A stretch of DNA of 64,000 bases, taken from the NCBI GenBank assembly GCA_031256975.1, contig JAIRPN010000005.1:121021-185020 (forward strand). The letters are read 5' to 3'. Positions 54,664 through 63,809 of the stretch are shown one piece after another. This DNA comes from Verrucomicrobiales bacterium. GTDB lineage: Bacteria; Verrucomicrobiota; Verrucomicrobiia; Methylacidiphilales; JAAUTS01. The position numbers and the translations under genes were made by a program. The stretch's first letter is position 1. Every line of letters begins with the position of its first letter. The notes under the pieces were generated by a model. It was given only the letters and a program-made list of their open reading frames with translations, ran no database searches and was not told the DNA's origin.

Positions 54664-55749
54664 ATGGGAAAAATCAAAATTGTTTACTGGGTGCTTTCAA
54701 TCGTATTATGCTTGAATCTGGCTTCCGTTCAGGCGGAAACCTATTATCAAACCGTCGGCGATGGCTCCACGCAGTCCAGCCTCAACGATGCCAACCGCTG
54801 GAACACCAGCGCCGATGGCAGCGGTAGCAAGCCCCCCACCGCTCCCAGCAATTACCCTGGCGACGGCATTATCAACCACTACATCACCGATAAACTTTTT
54901 CGCACCCCGAACAACACGACCGCTGCCTATACCTTCAATGCTGACAGCCTTACCATCAATAACGGTGGAACCTTGTTTTTGAAATCGCAGGCGACCACGA
55001 ACACGCTGACGTTCACTGGTACGCTGATTCTGAACAGCGGTGCCATAATCAACCAAAATACCGCCACTGCAGGCACCAACTACGGCACCATCCAGGTCCT
55101 CAACGCCGCGGCCATCCAAATCAACGGTGCCGCCACGTTCATGCAATCACAAACCTTGATGGGCACCGCCACGCAGCAAACCGAATACATGACCATCAAC
55201 GCACCGCTCAACGGAGGCGGCACCTTGCTCATCACCAACGCGCAAAACAACACCTCCTACTGGCTCACCCTCGCCGGCAACAGCTCGGTGTTCACAGGCG
55301 ACATCACCGTCAACAACACCAGCCCCGCCACCGCTACCCTCGCGCGCGCCACGACATTGACGCTGGAAAATTCCATCGGCAGCGGCCTGCTCACCCTCGG
55401 CAAAGCTAGTTCGCTCATTATCAACGCCACCACCGAGGCGGCTCTTGGTGCGCTGTCCGGTCGTGATTTGCTCATCGGCGACAACGTCACGCAGATCACC
55501 CTGGCCGCCGATTTTACCTATTATTTGCAATCCTTCACCGCGCTCGACGGCACGGTGTACGACTTCAACAACGCACTCGGCAAAACCATCGGTGGCATCG
55601 GCAGCGGCGCGGATTTTGAAGATGCGCACATCCTCAGCGGCCAGTTCATCATCTCCGCCATCCCTGAGCCCTCCACCTATGTCCTGTTCGGCATCGGTTT
55701 TGTAACCTTGCTGCTCCTGCGGAAAAAATCACCGCGCCAAATTTCATAA
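54664..55749 (+). CDS. PEP-CTERM protein with repetitive beta-strand (autotransporter-like) body
   Basis: 361 residues from ATG 54664 with AAGGA upstream. After the signal peptide the body is rich in Asn, Thr and short beta segments (NNGGTLFLKS, TGTLILNSGAIIN, NGGGTLLITNAQNN), like passenger repeats of autotransporter proteins. C-terminus AIPEPSTYVLFGIGF plus RKKSPRQ. Paralogous in layout to the next gene (both start with TYYQT/TYNQT-like sequence). Confidence 0.88.
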   Translation: MGKIKIVYWVLSIVLCLNLASVQAETYYQTVGDGSTQSSLNDANRWNTSADGSGSKPPTAPSNYPGDGIINHYITDKLFRTPNNTTAAYTFNADSLTINNGGTLFLKSQATTNTLTFTGTLILNSGAIINQNTATAGTNYGTIQVLNAAAIQINGAATFMQSQTLMGTATQQTEYMTINAPLNGGGTLLITNAQNNTSYWLTLAGNSSVFTGDITVNNTSPATATLARATTLTLENSIGSGLLTLGKASSLIINATTEAALGALSGRDLLIGDNVTQITLAADFTYYLQSFTALDGTVYDFNNALGKTIGGIGSGADFEDAHILSGQFIISAIPEPSTYVLFGIGFVTLLLLRKKSPRQIS

Positions 55750-55776
55750 CTTTCACGGGTTAGCGTTAAGTTCGTA

Positions 55777-55816
55777 TCGGCGGATTTGTTCAGGCGAATC
55801 CGCCGATGGCTTTTAA
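55777..55816 (+). terminator. Intrinsic terminator after PEP-CTERM gene
   Basis: TCGGCGGATT (55777-55786) pairs with AATCCGCCGA (55797-55806), followed by TGGCTTTTAAT. Confidence 0.75.
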
Positions 55817-55830
55817 TAAATAGTAAATAA

Positions 55831-55863
55831 GTGCAAAAGAATCACGGCTGCGTCCATTGTTTA
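55831..55863 (+). promoter_or_regulatory. Bipartite promoter-like element 4
   Basis: GTGCAAA (55831-55837), 15 bp, TCCATTG (55853-55859), 54 bp before ATG 55914. Confidence 0.8.
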
Positions 55864-55913
55864 TACAGGCGTATTTCCGTAGTTTTTTTACAACTTAAAT
55901 AAAGGGACTGATT

Positions 55914-57011
55914 ATGATGATAAAACAAGCAGGATTGACGACATTAGGACTATTGTGTTTGGGATTATCCTCCACGCTGGCGAATACTTACAACCAAACT
56001 GCGGCTGACCCAAGCACTTCCCCTAATTATTCCTCATCGTTCACGCAAACTGCCCGTTGGAGTGACGGTACCAGTGCTCCCGCCAAAAGCATGAACGATG
56101 CCAGCGGCGACACACAGGCAAATGACTACATTTCCACATACCTCATGCGCACCCCCGCCAGCAATTGGACCAGTACCACTTATTATTTTAATACCCTTAC
56201 CCTGGGTGTTAATGGATCTAACATTGGTAATATTGCCTTCAAGGGTTTGGTGGATAATACCATGATCATGACAGGTGATGTCAGACTGGACGGAGGTTGG
56301 CTCAATATGAATGCCGCCACTTCCGGCTCTAACACGCCAATTACCCAGACAATTCAAGCGAGAAGCCTTGAAATAGTCTCTTCCGGTTCCATCGTGTTAA
56401 CCGTTAATTACGCCAATAACAATGCCGGAGAAACCAAAAAAGAAGGTAAACTGGTGGTGAATGCCCCTCTCACCGGGGGCGGCAGCCTACTCATTTCAAA
56501 TATTGCCAATACTAACACTATCCAACAAAATTACTTTCGTGTCACGTTCCAAGGCGATAATAGCGCGTATAGCGGCAATATCCTGATCAACAATAGCAGT
56601 ACAGCAAACAACACCACTTATTATACCACTGTCGTCGTTGACGCCGGCAGTTCATTGGGAAGCGGCATTATTACTTTGGGACAGGGCGGCGCCTTGACCC
56701 TGACTGATGCTGATGCCCTCTCCCTTAGCTCCGGGCTTGTCATTGGCAACACCACTTTCTGGCAAATCAACCTGACCTCCGGCATTACCTACGATCTGCA
56801 ATCTTTCAGCATCGGGGGTGATATTTGGAGCACTATTGGAGATACCATCGGCGGCATCGGTTCAGGTGCCACACACGAATATTCCCAAATTCTTGGTGGC
56901 GGTATTTTCGAAATTTCCGCTATTCCCGAACCTTCCACTTACGTCCTGATTGGCATTGGTTTGGCAACACTGGTTTTCTTGCGGCGCAAATCGCGCCGGC
57001 AGGTTAATTGA
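55914..57011 (+). CDS. PEP-CTERM protein with repetitive beta-strand body
   Basis: 365 residues; ATG 55914 with AAAGGGA nine bases upstream (the next ATG follows directly). Signal peptide ends near SSTLA. The body has autotransporter-like segments (APLTGGGSLLISN, GSGIITLGQGGALTL). Ends AIPEPSTYVLIGIGL plus RRKSRRQ. Sister of the preceding gene by layout and repeats. Its transcript is closed by the TTAGCG-paired terminator at 57036. Confidence 0.9.
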   Translation: MMIKQAGLTTLGLLCLGLSSTLANTYNQTAADPSTSPNYSSSFTQTARWSDGTSAPAKSMNDASGDTQANDYISTYLMRTPASNWTSTTYYFNTLTLGVNGSNIGNIAFKGLVDNTMIMTGDVRLDGGWLNMNAATSGSNTPITQTIQARSLEIVSSGSIVLTVNYANNNAGETKKEGKLVVNAPLTGGGSLLISNIANTNTIQQNYFRVTFQGDNSAYSGNILINNSSTANNTTYYTTVVVDAGSSLGSGIITLGQGGALTLTDADALSLSSGLVIGNTTFWQINLTSGITYDLQSFSIGGDIWSTIGDTIGGIGSGATHEYSQILGGGIFEISAIPEPSTYVLIGIGLATLVFLRRKSRRQVN

Positions 57012-57035
57012 ATTTCACCTTTTGTGGTTCATACT

Positions 57036-57095
57036 AACGCTAATGGTGATCCACGGGTTGGTTTCCACGGATCACCATTAGCGTTTTATTTTTTA
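57036..57095 (+). terminator. Intrinsic terminator built from two inverted TTAGCG words
   Basis: AACGCTAATGGTGATCC (57036-57052) and its perfect complement (57069-57085) form a 17 bp stem with a 16 bp loop, followed by TTATTTTTTAT. Each arm carries one word (CGCTAA and TTAGCG). It ends the PEP-CTERM gene before the transporter gene. Confidence 0.9.
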
Positions 57096-57097
57096 TC

Positions 57098-58579
57098 ATG
57101 AATTCTACCCCCCAAACCTACCAAGCCGGAACCCTCACCTACACCAAGGGAGCCTTGGTCATCCTGTTTTTCTGGCTGTTGTGGGGGGACTTTTGCTTTG
57201 TGTTGATGGAAGCGGTGGTTCCCAGCCTGATTCCGGTCAAGTTCGGCGACCTCGGCGCTCCCAAGACCCTGATCGGCATGTTCATGATTTCTGTCCCCAA
57301 CATCATGACCATGGTGTTCAACCCCATCATTAGCGTCCGCAGTGATCGTTACCGCAGCCGCTGGGGACGGCGCATACCGTTCGTTATGGTCACGATGCCC
57401 TTTTTGGTACTTTGTCTGGTCGCATTGGGTTTCGTGGAGGAAATCGGTGCCTGGCTGCGCGGCATGGGATGGGTGGATCATGCCTGGGCTTGGTTGCACC
57501 AGCTGGCCCCGGATTATTTTCATGAGTTTTCGCCCGCGGCGGCAGTCCTGATCGCCATGTGCCTCCTGGTGACACTCTTTGGCTTCTTCAATCTCTTCGT
57601 CAATTCGGTATTCTGGTACTTGTTCAATGATGTCGTACCGGAACAATTCCTCGCACGCTTTATTTCGTGGTTCCGCGTGGTGGGTTACGGGGCCATGGCT
57701 TTGTACAATCTGTTCATCCTGCAGCACGCCCGTTCCCATTATACGGAAATCTTCATCAGCGCCGCCATCCTCTATTTGGCCGGCTTCGGCTTGATGTGCT
57801 ACAAGGTGCGTGAAGGAAAATACCCGCCACCGCCGCCACTCGATGGCGGCAAAAGCGGATTGATCCCCGCGATCAAAACCTACGCAAAGGAATGCATGGG
57901 CATCAAACACTACTGGTTTGTGTTCTTTGCCGTCATGAGCATCGCCTTCACCGCGGCGACCTGGACTTTCAGCCTGCTTTACCAGCAGGAACTCGGCCTC
58001 TCCCTCAAGCAGGTCGGCATCCTTTCCACGGTCGGAGGATTCACCTCGATGGCGATCATGCCGTTCATCGGCTGGCTGGCGGACAAATTCCATCCCATTC
58101 GCGTGGTGGCCGCGGGATTGTTTCTGCAACTCTTCGTCGCTCCGGTCGGAATCCTGTGGATTTTCTGGCGCCCGGATCCGCAGATCATTTTCTATGTGCA
58201 ACTGGGTGTCGGCATTTGCCTGGGCGCGCCGGCCGGTTGTTTGGTGGCGATGATGGACCCCCCATTATATATGCGCATTTTTCCCCGCAGTCGCTACGGC
58301 CAGTTTTGTTCCGCGGGCGCGATGTTGCGAGCCTTCGCGCTAATCATTGCGGGCACCCTGATCGGTGTTTATCTCGATTTGCTGACCAAATTTTTCGGCC
58401 AGCGCGTCGCCTATTGCTGCATGGGCCTGTGGAGCGCCCTCGCTTATGGCATCGCCTTGATCGCGTTAATCGCGCTTTACCGGAGCTGGCAAAAACAGGG
58501 GGGAGACCGGGACTATGTCGCTCCCCTGCCGCCCGAAACAGACGCCGGACGAATGCGCGGTTATTCCCCGGAAAAATAA
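57098..58579 (+). CDS. MFS sugar-type transporter
   Basis: 493 residues, about twelve transmembrane segments. The MFS-type loop SDRYRSRWGRR follows TM2 as in the GPH/SLC45 sugar:cation family. The gene stands between the PEP-CTERM block and the glycan-degradation cluster, and the PA14-like gene follows 12 bp later. Likely brings in sugars released by the cluster's enzymes. Specificity unknown. Confidence 0.85.
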   Translation: MNSTPQTYQAGTLTYTKGALVILFFWLLWGDFCFVLMEAVVPSLIPVKFGDLGAPKTLIGMFMISVPNIMTMVFNPIISVRSDRYRSRWGRRIPFVMVTMPFLVLCLVALGFVEEIGAWLRGMGWVDHAWAWLHQLAPDYFHEFSPAAAVLIAMCLLVTLFGFFNLFVNSVFWYLFNDVVPEQFLARFISWFRVVGYGAMALYNLFILQHARSHYTEIFISAAILYLAGFGLMCYKVREGKYPPPPPLDGGKSGLIPAIKTYAKECMGIKHYWFVFFAVMSIAFTAATWTFSLLYQQELGLSLKQVGILSTVGGFTSMAIMPFIGWLADKFHPIRVVAAGLFLQLFVAPVGILWIFWRPDPQIIFYVQLGVGICLGAPAGCLVAMMDPPLYMRIFPRSRYGQFCSAGAMLRAFALIIAGTLIGVYLDLLTKFFGQRVAYCCMGLWSALAYGIALIALIALYRSWQKQGGDRDYVAPLPPETDAGRMRGYSPEK

Positions 58580-58591
58580 CGGACATTTCGC

Positions 58592-59734
58592 ATGAACAAT
58601 ATCAAGAAAATACAGAAATACCTGCCGATGGGAGCGCTGGGTATTTCCATTATTTTGCATCTGCTCATCTTTCTGGGGATCAGTGGCATCATCATTATCC
58701 AGGCCGTCGCGCCAAAGACCCCCTTTACGGCGGCAGCCCCCACCGGGGAAATGCAAAATATCCCGCCTCCCCCTGACCCGCAAGATGAATCACCTACACC
58801 CGACACGTCCATGGTTGATGCAACCGATGACGCCGCACCGACCGCCCCGGCCATGGATCTCACGCAAATTTCGGCAAACGCCGCGGCACCAACCTTCAAT
58901 GTGGCCCCCACTCTCGGTATTTCCACCGCCAGCACCTCCGGCGTTCCCGGCCTTTCCAGAGGCAGCGGTAAAGGCGCCAAAGGAGTCGCCAGGGTCATTT
59001 CCAATCCGTTCGGCAGCTCCGACGTCACCAGCGGCGCGCTCATCGGCAGCATGTACGACTTGAAGCAAACCACTGACCGCAAACCCACCGAGTTCACACC
59101 GGACACCGCCAACGATGCATACCAGCAATTCATACAAAAATTCATCGACAGCGGCTGGAATCAAAACCTGCTGAACCGCTTTTACAAGGTGGAAAAACCG
59201 CTTGGCAATTACCAGCTCTTCATTCCTACCATGACGGCCGACGCGGCCCCCGCAGCGTTCAAGGCGGAGCAATATGTAAAGCCCAAGCGCTGGATTATTA
59301 TCTACCATGGCAGCTTCGTCGCCCCGGAAGACGGCTCTTTTCGCTTCGTCGGCATGTGTGACGACATTCTCGTCGTCCGGCTTAACAACAACACCGTCAT
59401 GGATGGCTCATTGTTCACGGCCGCCAAAAACGCACCCCGGACCAAGCTGGGACTTGCCTACCCGGGCGCCGGAGCGCTTTATCAAATGTTGGGCGGCAGT
59501 TGGTTCCAGCTGAGCGAGGGACAAACTTATGCTATCGACATCCTGATCGGCGAACGCCCGGGCGGTTATTTCAACGCCTTCCTGCTCATCCAAAAACAAG
59601 GCGTGAATTATCCGCCGCAACCCGGCGGGAAAGATCTCTGTCCGGTTCTTCCGATATTCCAGGTCACTGCCTCGCCGGTTCCCTCAGGCAAACCGGCCCC
59701 CAAGGTGGCGGTGGAACCGTTTTCCGGGAAATAA
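58592..59734 (+). CDS. Membrane-anchored PA14-like protein, paralogue of 47280
   Basis: 380 residues. Shares with the 47280 gene the N-terminal YLPMGALGISIILHLLIFLG transmembrane segment, the Pro/Thr linker, and a C-terminal PA14-like region (YVKPKRWIIIYHGSFVAPED, FRFVGMCDDILVVRLNN). Starts 12 bp after the transporter stop, so it is probably expressed with it. A small hairpin and T-tract follow the stop. TonB-like shape; role unproven. Confidence 0.7.
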   Translation: MNNIKKIQKYLPMGALGISIILHLLIFLGISGIIIIQAVAPKTPFTAAAPTGEMQNIPPPPDPQDESPTPDTSMVDATDDAAPTAPAMDLTQISANAAAPTFNVAPTLGISTASTSGVPGLSRGSGKGAKGVARVISNPFGSSDVTSGALIGSMYDLKQTTDRKPTEFTPDTANDAYQQFIQKFIDSGWNQNLLNRFYKVEKPLGNYQLFIPTMTADAAPAAFKAEQYVKPKRWIIIYHGSFVAPEDGSFRFVGMCDDILVVRLNNNTVMDGSLFTAAKNAPRTKLGLAYPGAGALYQMLGGSWFQLSEGQTYAIDILIGERPGGYFNAFLLIQKQGVNYPPQPGGKDLCPVLPIFQVTASPVPSGKPAPKVAVEPFSGK

Positions 59735-59736
59735 CC

Positions 59737-59761
59737 TTCCATTGAAATGGAATAATTTTTA
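59737..59761 (+). terminator. Small intrinsic terminator
   Basis: TTCCATT (59737-59743) pairs with AATGGAA (59746-59752), followed by TAATTTTTA. Confidence 0.6.
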
Positions 59762-59771
59762 TCAAAAAAAA

Positions 59772-59803
59772 GTGCAAAACATTCGCGCGTTTATCCATTG
59801 TTG
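59772..59803 (+). promoter_or_regulatory. Bipartite promoter-like element 5
   Basis: GTGCAAA (59772-59778), 15 bp, TCCATTG (59794-59800), 52 bp before ATG 59853. Confidence 0.8.
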
Positions 59804-59852
59804 GCAAACCTCCCGTTTATTATCTTGGTGGTAAATCGAAGAAACATCATTT

Positions 59853-60629
59853 ATGTCAAACAAAACCCTGATCAAATGGTCCGCCGTCTGCCTTGCCACA
59901 GTCGTGATGAGCGGAATATTGCATGCTGAAGCCACACCGATGCCCAGCCCCAGCGATGGAAGCGCCTGGCCGGGCGTCGGCAGCCACTCGATTCCCCCGC
60001 CAGCCGGCGTGAACGGCTGGTTCAAGGACAACCGCAACTGGTTTGATTCCATCAAAGGATCGTCGCAGGACGGCATCGTGTTCGTCGGCGATTCTTTGTT
60101 CGGCAACATGGGGGCCAATCCCGAAGGCAAATCCAGCTATTACCCCGGCTACAAAATCGTCAATCGCGCCATTGGCGGCGACACCACCCGCGGCGTGCTG
60201 TGGCGCTTGCAAGAAGACGCCCTCAGCCTGAATCCGAAGGCCTTGGTCATCCTTGTCGGCTCCAACGACCTGTCAGCCCACGCGAAAGCGGAGGAAGTGA
60301 TTGCCAACATCAAGTCGATCATCGGCAAATCCGCTGAGGTGAAACCGGAGATGCCCATCGTCCTTTGCACCATCACCCCGCGCAAAAGCCCGGTGGCGCC
60401 GATTGACAAGCAATGGTTGCTGGACGTGAACCAGGGTATCCGCGGCCTGTCCTCGGAAAAGAACGTCACCATCGTGGACTTGTATCCGGTATTCGTCGGG
60501 GCCGATGACGAACCGAATCCAGAATATTTCGAAAAGGATCTCCTGCACATGAACAAGGCAAAAGGTTATCCCAAGCTTGCGGAAGTCCTGACTCCGGTAT
60601 TCGAAAAACTGAACCTGCCCAAGAACTGA
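59853..60629 (+). CDS. Exported SGNH hydrolase/esterase
   Basis: 258 residues with a signal peptide ending near residue 25 (ILHAEA). SGNH motifs: GDS81 in FVGDSLFGN, the Gly of block II in AIGGDTTRG, Asn in VGSNDLS, and D-x-x-H in DLLHMN. Family members remove acetyl or other esters from glycans. Preceded by promoter-like element 5 and followed by a terminator; distinct from the SGNH fragment and gene at the left end. Confidence 0.9.
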   Translation: MSNKTLIKWSAVCLATVVMSGILHAEATPMPSPSDGSAWPGVGSHSIPPPAGVNGWFKDNRNWFDSIKGSSQDGIVFVGDSLFGNMGANPEGKSSYYPGYKIVNRAIGGDTTRGVLWRLQEDALSLNPKALVILVGSNDLSAHAKAEEVIANIKSIIGKSAEVKPEMPIVLCTITPRKSPVAPIDKQWLLDVNQGIRGLSSEKNVTIVDLYPVFVGADDEPNPEYFEKDLLHMNKAKGYPKLAEVLTPVFEKLNLPKN

Positions 60630-60647
60630 TTTCCCATGTTTACGCAC

Positions 60648-60684
60648 AAAAATCCGGCTCCGTTTGCGGGGCCGGATTTTTGTT
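60648..60684 (+). terminator. Intrinsic terminator
   Basis: AAAATCCGGC (60649-60658) pairs with GCCGGATTTT (60671-60680) and a run of T follows. Closes the SGNH hydrolase transcript 25 bp before the next start. Confidence 0.85.
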
Positions 60685-60708
60685 ATTATCTTCGCCTTCT
60701 GCCCTGCC

Positions 60709-62571
60709 ATGAAAAATCTGCTCACCACCAAGCTGTCACGCAGTGAATTATCAGGAATCCTGAGCCGTCACCCCGTAAAATCCCCCCTGCCCCCTTTAGG
60801 TGATGAACGCTGGGCCAGGGCCTTTGGCAATCCGCTAATAACGAAGGTGCTGGAATCCATCCGGCAACGCGAAACGGAAGAACGTCATGCGCCGTTGCCG
60901 GAACTGACCGATGAATTGTACCGCAGCTACCACCTTACCGGGCAGCGTCTGCCCTTTGAAAAAACTTATTACGAACGCCGGCGACGCCTCGCCCGGGCGG
61001 CCATTTGCCTGTTGGCCGCTAACGGCGAACCCGGGGATGTACAGTCAAGTTTCATTGCCAAGTTGCGGGCAATCCTGGCCGATGAATCCTGGTGCCTGCC
61101 CGCGCACATCAAGGACGGGGATAAAATTCCCACCGGCCGCGACCCCATGGAAATCGATCTGTTCGGCGCGGAAACCGCCAACCTGATGGGCGAATGTCTC
61201 GCCATTTTTGCCGACATCATCCCCGCCGAATTGCAGGAACAAATCAAAGCCCGCCTGCATCGTGATTTTTTTGCCAACTACCTTGCCGGGCCCGCCCGTT
61301 TTTGGTGGACGCAGTGGATGAACAATTGGGTGTCGGTCTGCCATCAAGGAATTCTGGGAGCGGCGCTCGCCGTTAGCGACACCGATACCGTCGCCGCCAT
61401 GTTGGAACACGCTGTTAATTACCTGAATCGTTACATCGGCAGTTTCGGCGATGACGGGGCCTGCGAGGAAGGCCCCGCTTATTGGAATTATGGCTTCGGC
61501 TGGTTCGCCGTATTGAGCGAACAACTCGAAGCCCGCACCAACAACGAACTCTCGCTGTTAGCGTCGCATCCAAAGATCGCCGCCATCGCCACCTACGGCC
61601 CGGCGGTGAGTTGGCGCAATGGCCGGGTGGTCAATTTTTCCGATTGCATTCCCGACGCCTACCTGCGCCCTGCGATCCTGCAGTATCTCGGCGGGCAACT
61701 GCATAACCAAGCCTGCCTGCAACAAGCCGCGTTGAACTACGATTACATCCTCAATCATTCCATCAATCTGGATGAGGCCCGTTCGGACCTGTTCTACTGG
61801 CTGCGCTTTTTCCTGTATTGCCCGCAACAACTTGATTGTTCCCAGCAGAATACCAAGCCGGACGCCTATTTCCGCGATTTGCAGGAATGGATGGTCAACG
61901 GTACTGACGCCAGCGGCCATGCCTGGGAATTCGCCGCCAAGGGTGGCAATAACGGCGTACCGCACAACCACAACGACCTCGGCAGCTTTATCCTCAACAT
62001 TGACGGCATCTCGCTGATCAGCGAAATTGGCGCCCCAATGTACACGGCCCAAACTTTCAGCCCGCGCCGTTATGAATTGCTGGCAACCCGTTCGCTCGGG
62101 CATTCCGTTCCCGTCATTAGCGGCCGGGAACAGGAAGAAGGCAAACAATACAGGGCGGAAATTCTCAAGGCTGAAACCAACAAGGACACCGTTACCTTCA
62201 CGGCAGACCTCACCAAGGCCTATCCGAACGCCGCCAACTGTGAAAAGTTCATCCGCCAACTCACCCTACATAAACACGACGGCAAGCTGGTCTGGCGGGA
62301 TGAAATCAACCTGTCCGCCAATGGCGACTGCGAGGAATGTCTCATCACCGACGCCGGGGATGTGCGGATCGAAAACCCGGCGCTCCTAGTGATCCGGAAA
62401 AACGGCCTTGTCCTCAGGCTAACCGCCAACGAGGAAGCGTTTTGGTCGCGCATTGAACGGCACGAATACGATGCCCATCGCGGCGAACGCGCCTTTGTCC
62501 ACCGTTTGGTGATGCTTCCCAAGCACGCCGGAAAAAAACTGCAGTTTGGCGCGACCTTGCAACTCGGTTGA
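60709..62571 (+). CDS. Heparinase II/III-like protein
   Basis: 620 residues from ATG 60709; the longer frame begins inside the terminator. No clear signal peptide. The family's (alpha/alpha) toroid is suggested by helical N-terminal two thirds (FWWTQWMNNWVSVCHQG, EEGPAYWNYGFGWFAV), and the C-terminal beta-sandwich by GGNNGVPHNHNDLGSFILN, which is the heparinase II/III-like lyase signature. Likely acts on a uronic-acid-containing polysaccharide or oligosaccharide. The DUF2264 gene starts 8 bp after its stop. Confidence 0.88.
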   Translation: MKNLLTTKLSRSELSGILSRHPVKSPLPPLGDERWARAFGNPLITKVLESIRQRETEERHAPLPELTDELYRSYHLTGQRLPFEKTYYERRRRLARAAICLLAANGEPGDVQSSFIAKLRAILADESWCLPAHIKDGDKIPTGRDPMEIDLFGAETANLMGECLAIFADIIPAELQEQIKARLHRDFFANYLAGPARFWWTQWMNNWVSVCHQGILGAALAVSDTDTVAAMLEHAVNYLNRYIGSFGDDGACEEGPAYWNYGFGWFAVLSEQLEARTNNELSLLASHPKIAAIATYGPAVSWRNGRVVNFSDCIPDAYLRPAILQYLGGQLHNQACLQQAALNYDYILNHSINLDEARSDLFYWLRFFLYCPQQLDCSQQNTKPDAYFRDLQEWMVNGTDASGHAWEFAAKGGNNGVPHNHNDLGSFILNIDGISLISEIGAPMYTAQTFSPRRYELLATRSLGHSVPVISGREQEEGKQYRAEILKAETNKDTVTFTADLTKAYPNAANCEKFIRQLTLHKHDGKLVWRDEINLSANGDCEECLITDAGDVRIENPALLVIRKNGLVLRLTANEEAFWSRIERHEYDAHRGERAFVHRLVMLPKHAGKKLQFGATLQLG

Positions 62572-62579
62572 AACCCATT

Positions 62580-63755
62580 ATGAACACAATGACCACCCGC
62601 CAATTATGGTGCGACACCCTCACCCGCATCAGCAGCCCGGTTTTCCATCACATGTCCGTTGGCAAACTTGGCAAAAATATTCCGGCGGCCAGACTGCCGA
62701 AATGCGCGCGTTACGCTTCCATGGAAGCGTTCTGCCGCAGTTTCGCAGGTGCGGCCCCGTGGTTAGCGGCCAAGGGACTGCCAAAAAACGAGGAGCAAGT
62801 ACGGCGGAAAACATTGTCCCTGGTGTTGCAATCCCTTGAGCATGCTGCCAATCCCAAATCCGCCGATTTTCTCGATTTTAGCGGCGGCGGACAGGCCATT
62901 GTCGAGGCGGCCTATCTCGCACTCGGACTGTTGCGTTCGGAACCGGTGGTCTGGAACTCGCTAAACACCAGGACACGGAAAAATCTGGTTCAATCCATGC
63001 AATCCATCCGGGCTCACAAACCCAATTTCAGCAACTGGCTGCTCTTCGCGGCAACTGTCGAGGCCTGTCTTTGCCACCTCGGCGAATCCTATGATCCGAT
63101 GCGCCTGGATTATGCCATCCGCCAGCATGAACAATGGTACCTGGGTGACGGAGCCTATGGCGACGGGCCTTATTTCCATTGGGATTACTACAACGGCTAC
63201 GTCATCCAACCGATGTTGCTGGAGTCCCTCGCCGCCGTTAGCGGTGCCAAAAACTGCGCGGATTTGGACAAATTTCGTGAACCCATGCGCCAACGCGCAC
63301 GGCGTTACGCGGAAATCCAAGAACGCCTGATCGCCCCGGACGGAACCTTTCCTCCCTTGGGGCGTTCCATTACTTACCGTTTCGGCGCGTTCCAATTATT
63401 GGCCTTACTGGCCTGGCGGCAGGATTTACCCGATACCTTGCCGGCCGCACAAGTGCGCTGCGCGCTAACCGCGGTCATGCGGCAAACCATGCTGGCTCCC
63501 GGCACTGTCGGCAACGACGGCTGGCTGACCATCGGCTTGCACGGCGAACAGCCGGCCCTCGGCGATTATTATAACTCCACCGGAAGTCCTTATCTCGCCC
63601 TTTGCAGTTTCCTGCCTCTTGGACTGTCACCCAAGGCCAAATTTTGGAAAGACAGGGACTGCGACTGGACCGCGAAAAAAATCTGGAGCGGGCAAAATCA
63701 TGCGACAGATCACTGCCTGGAGGATGCTCCGAATCGCTGCCTGCACATGACTTGA
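62580..63755 (+). CDS. DUF2264 family protein
   Basis: 391 residues from ATG 62580 (a TTG at 62568 overlaps the upstream stop). An all-helical toroid-like protein with DGAYGDGPYFHWDYYNGY and TFPPLGRSITYR, matching DUF2264 proteins commonly found in polysaccharide-utilisation clusters with heparinase-like lyases. Catalytic role not established; may be an unsaturated-sugar hydrolase. Likely co-transcribed with the preceding gene. Confidence 0.85.
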   Translation: MNTMTTRQLWCDTLTRISSPVFHHMSVGKLGKNIPAARLPKCARYASMEAFCRSFAGAAPWLAAKGLPKNEEQVRRKTLSLVLQSLEHAANPKSADFLDFSGGGQAIVEAAYLALGLLRSEPVVWNSLNTRTRKNLVQSMQSIRAHKPNFSNWLLFAATVEACLCHLGESYDPMRLDYAIRQHEQWYLGDGAYGDGPYFHWDYYNGYVIQPMLLESLAAVSGAKNCADLDKFREPMRQRARRYAEIQERLIAPDGTFPPLGRSITYRFGAFQLLALLAWRQDLPDTLPAAQVRCALTAVMRQTMLAPGTVGNDGWLTIGLHGEQPALGDYYNSTGSPYLALCSFLPLGLSPKAKFWKDRDCDWTAKKIWSGQNHATDHCLEDAPNRCLHMT

Positions 63756-63809
63756 AGCAGATTCTGTTAGGTGACAGCACAATGGTTGACTTTGTTTAAT
63801 CGAAAAAAA

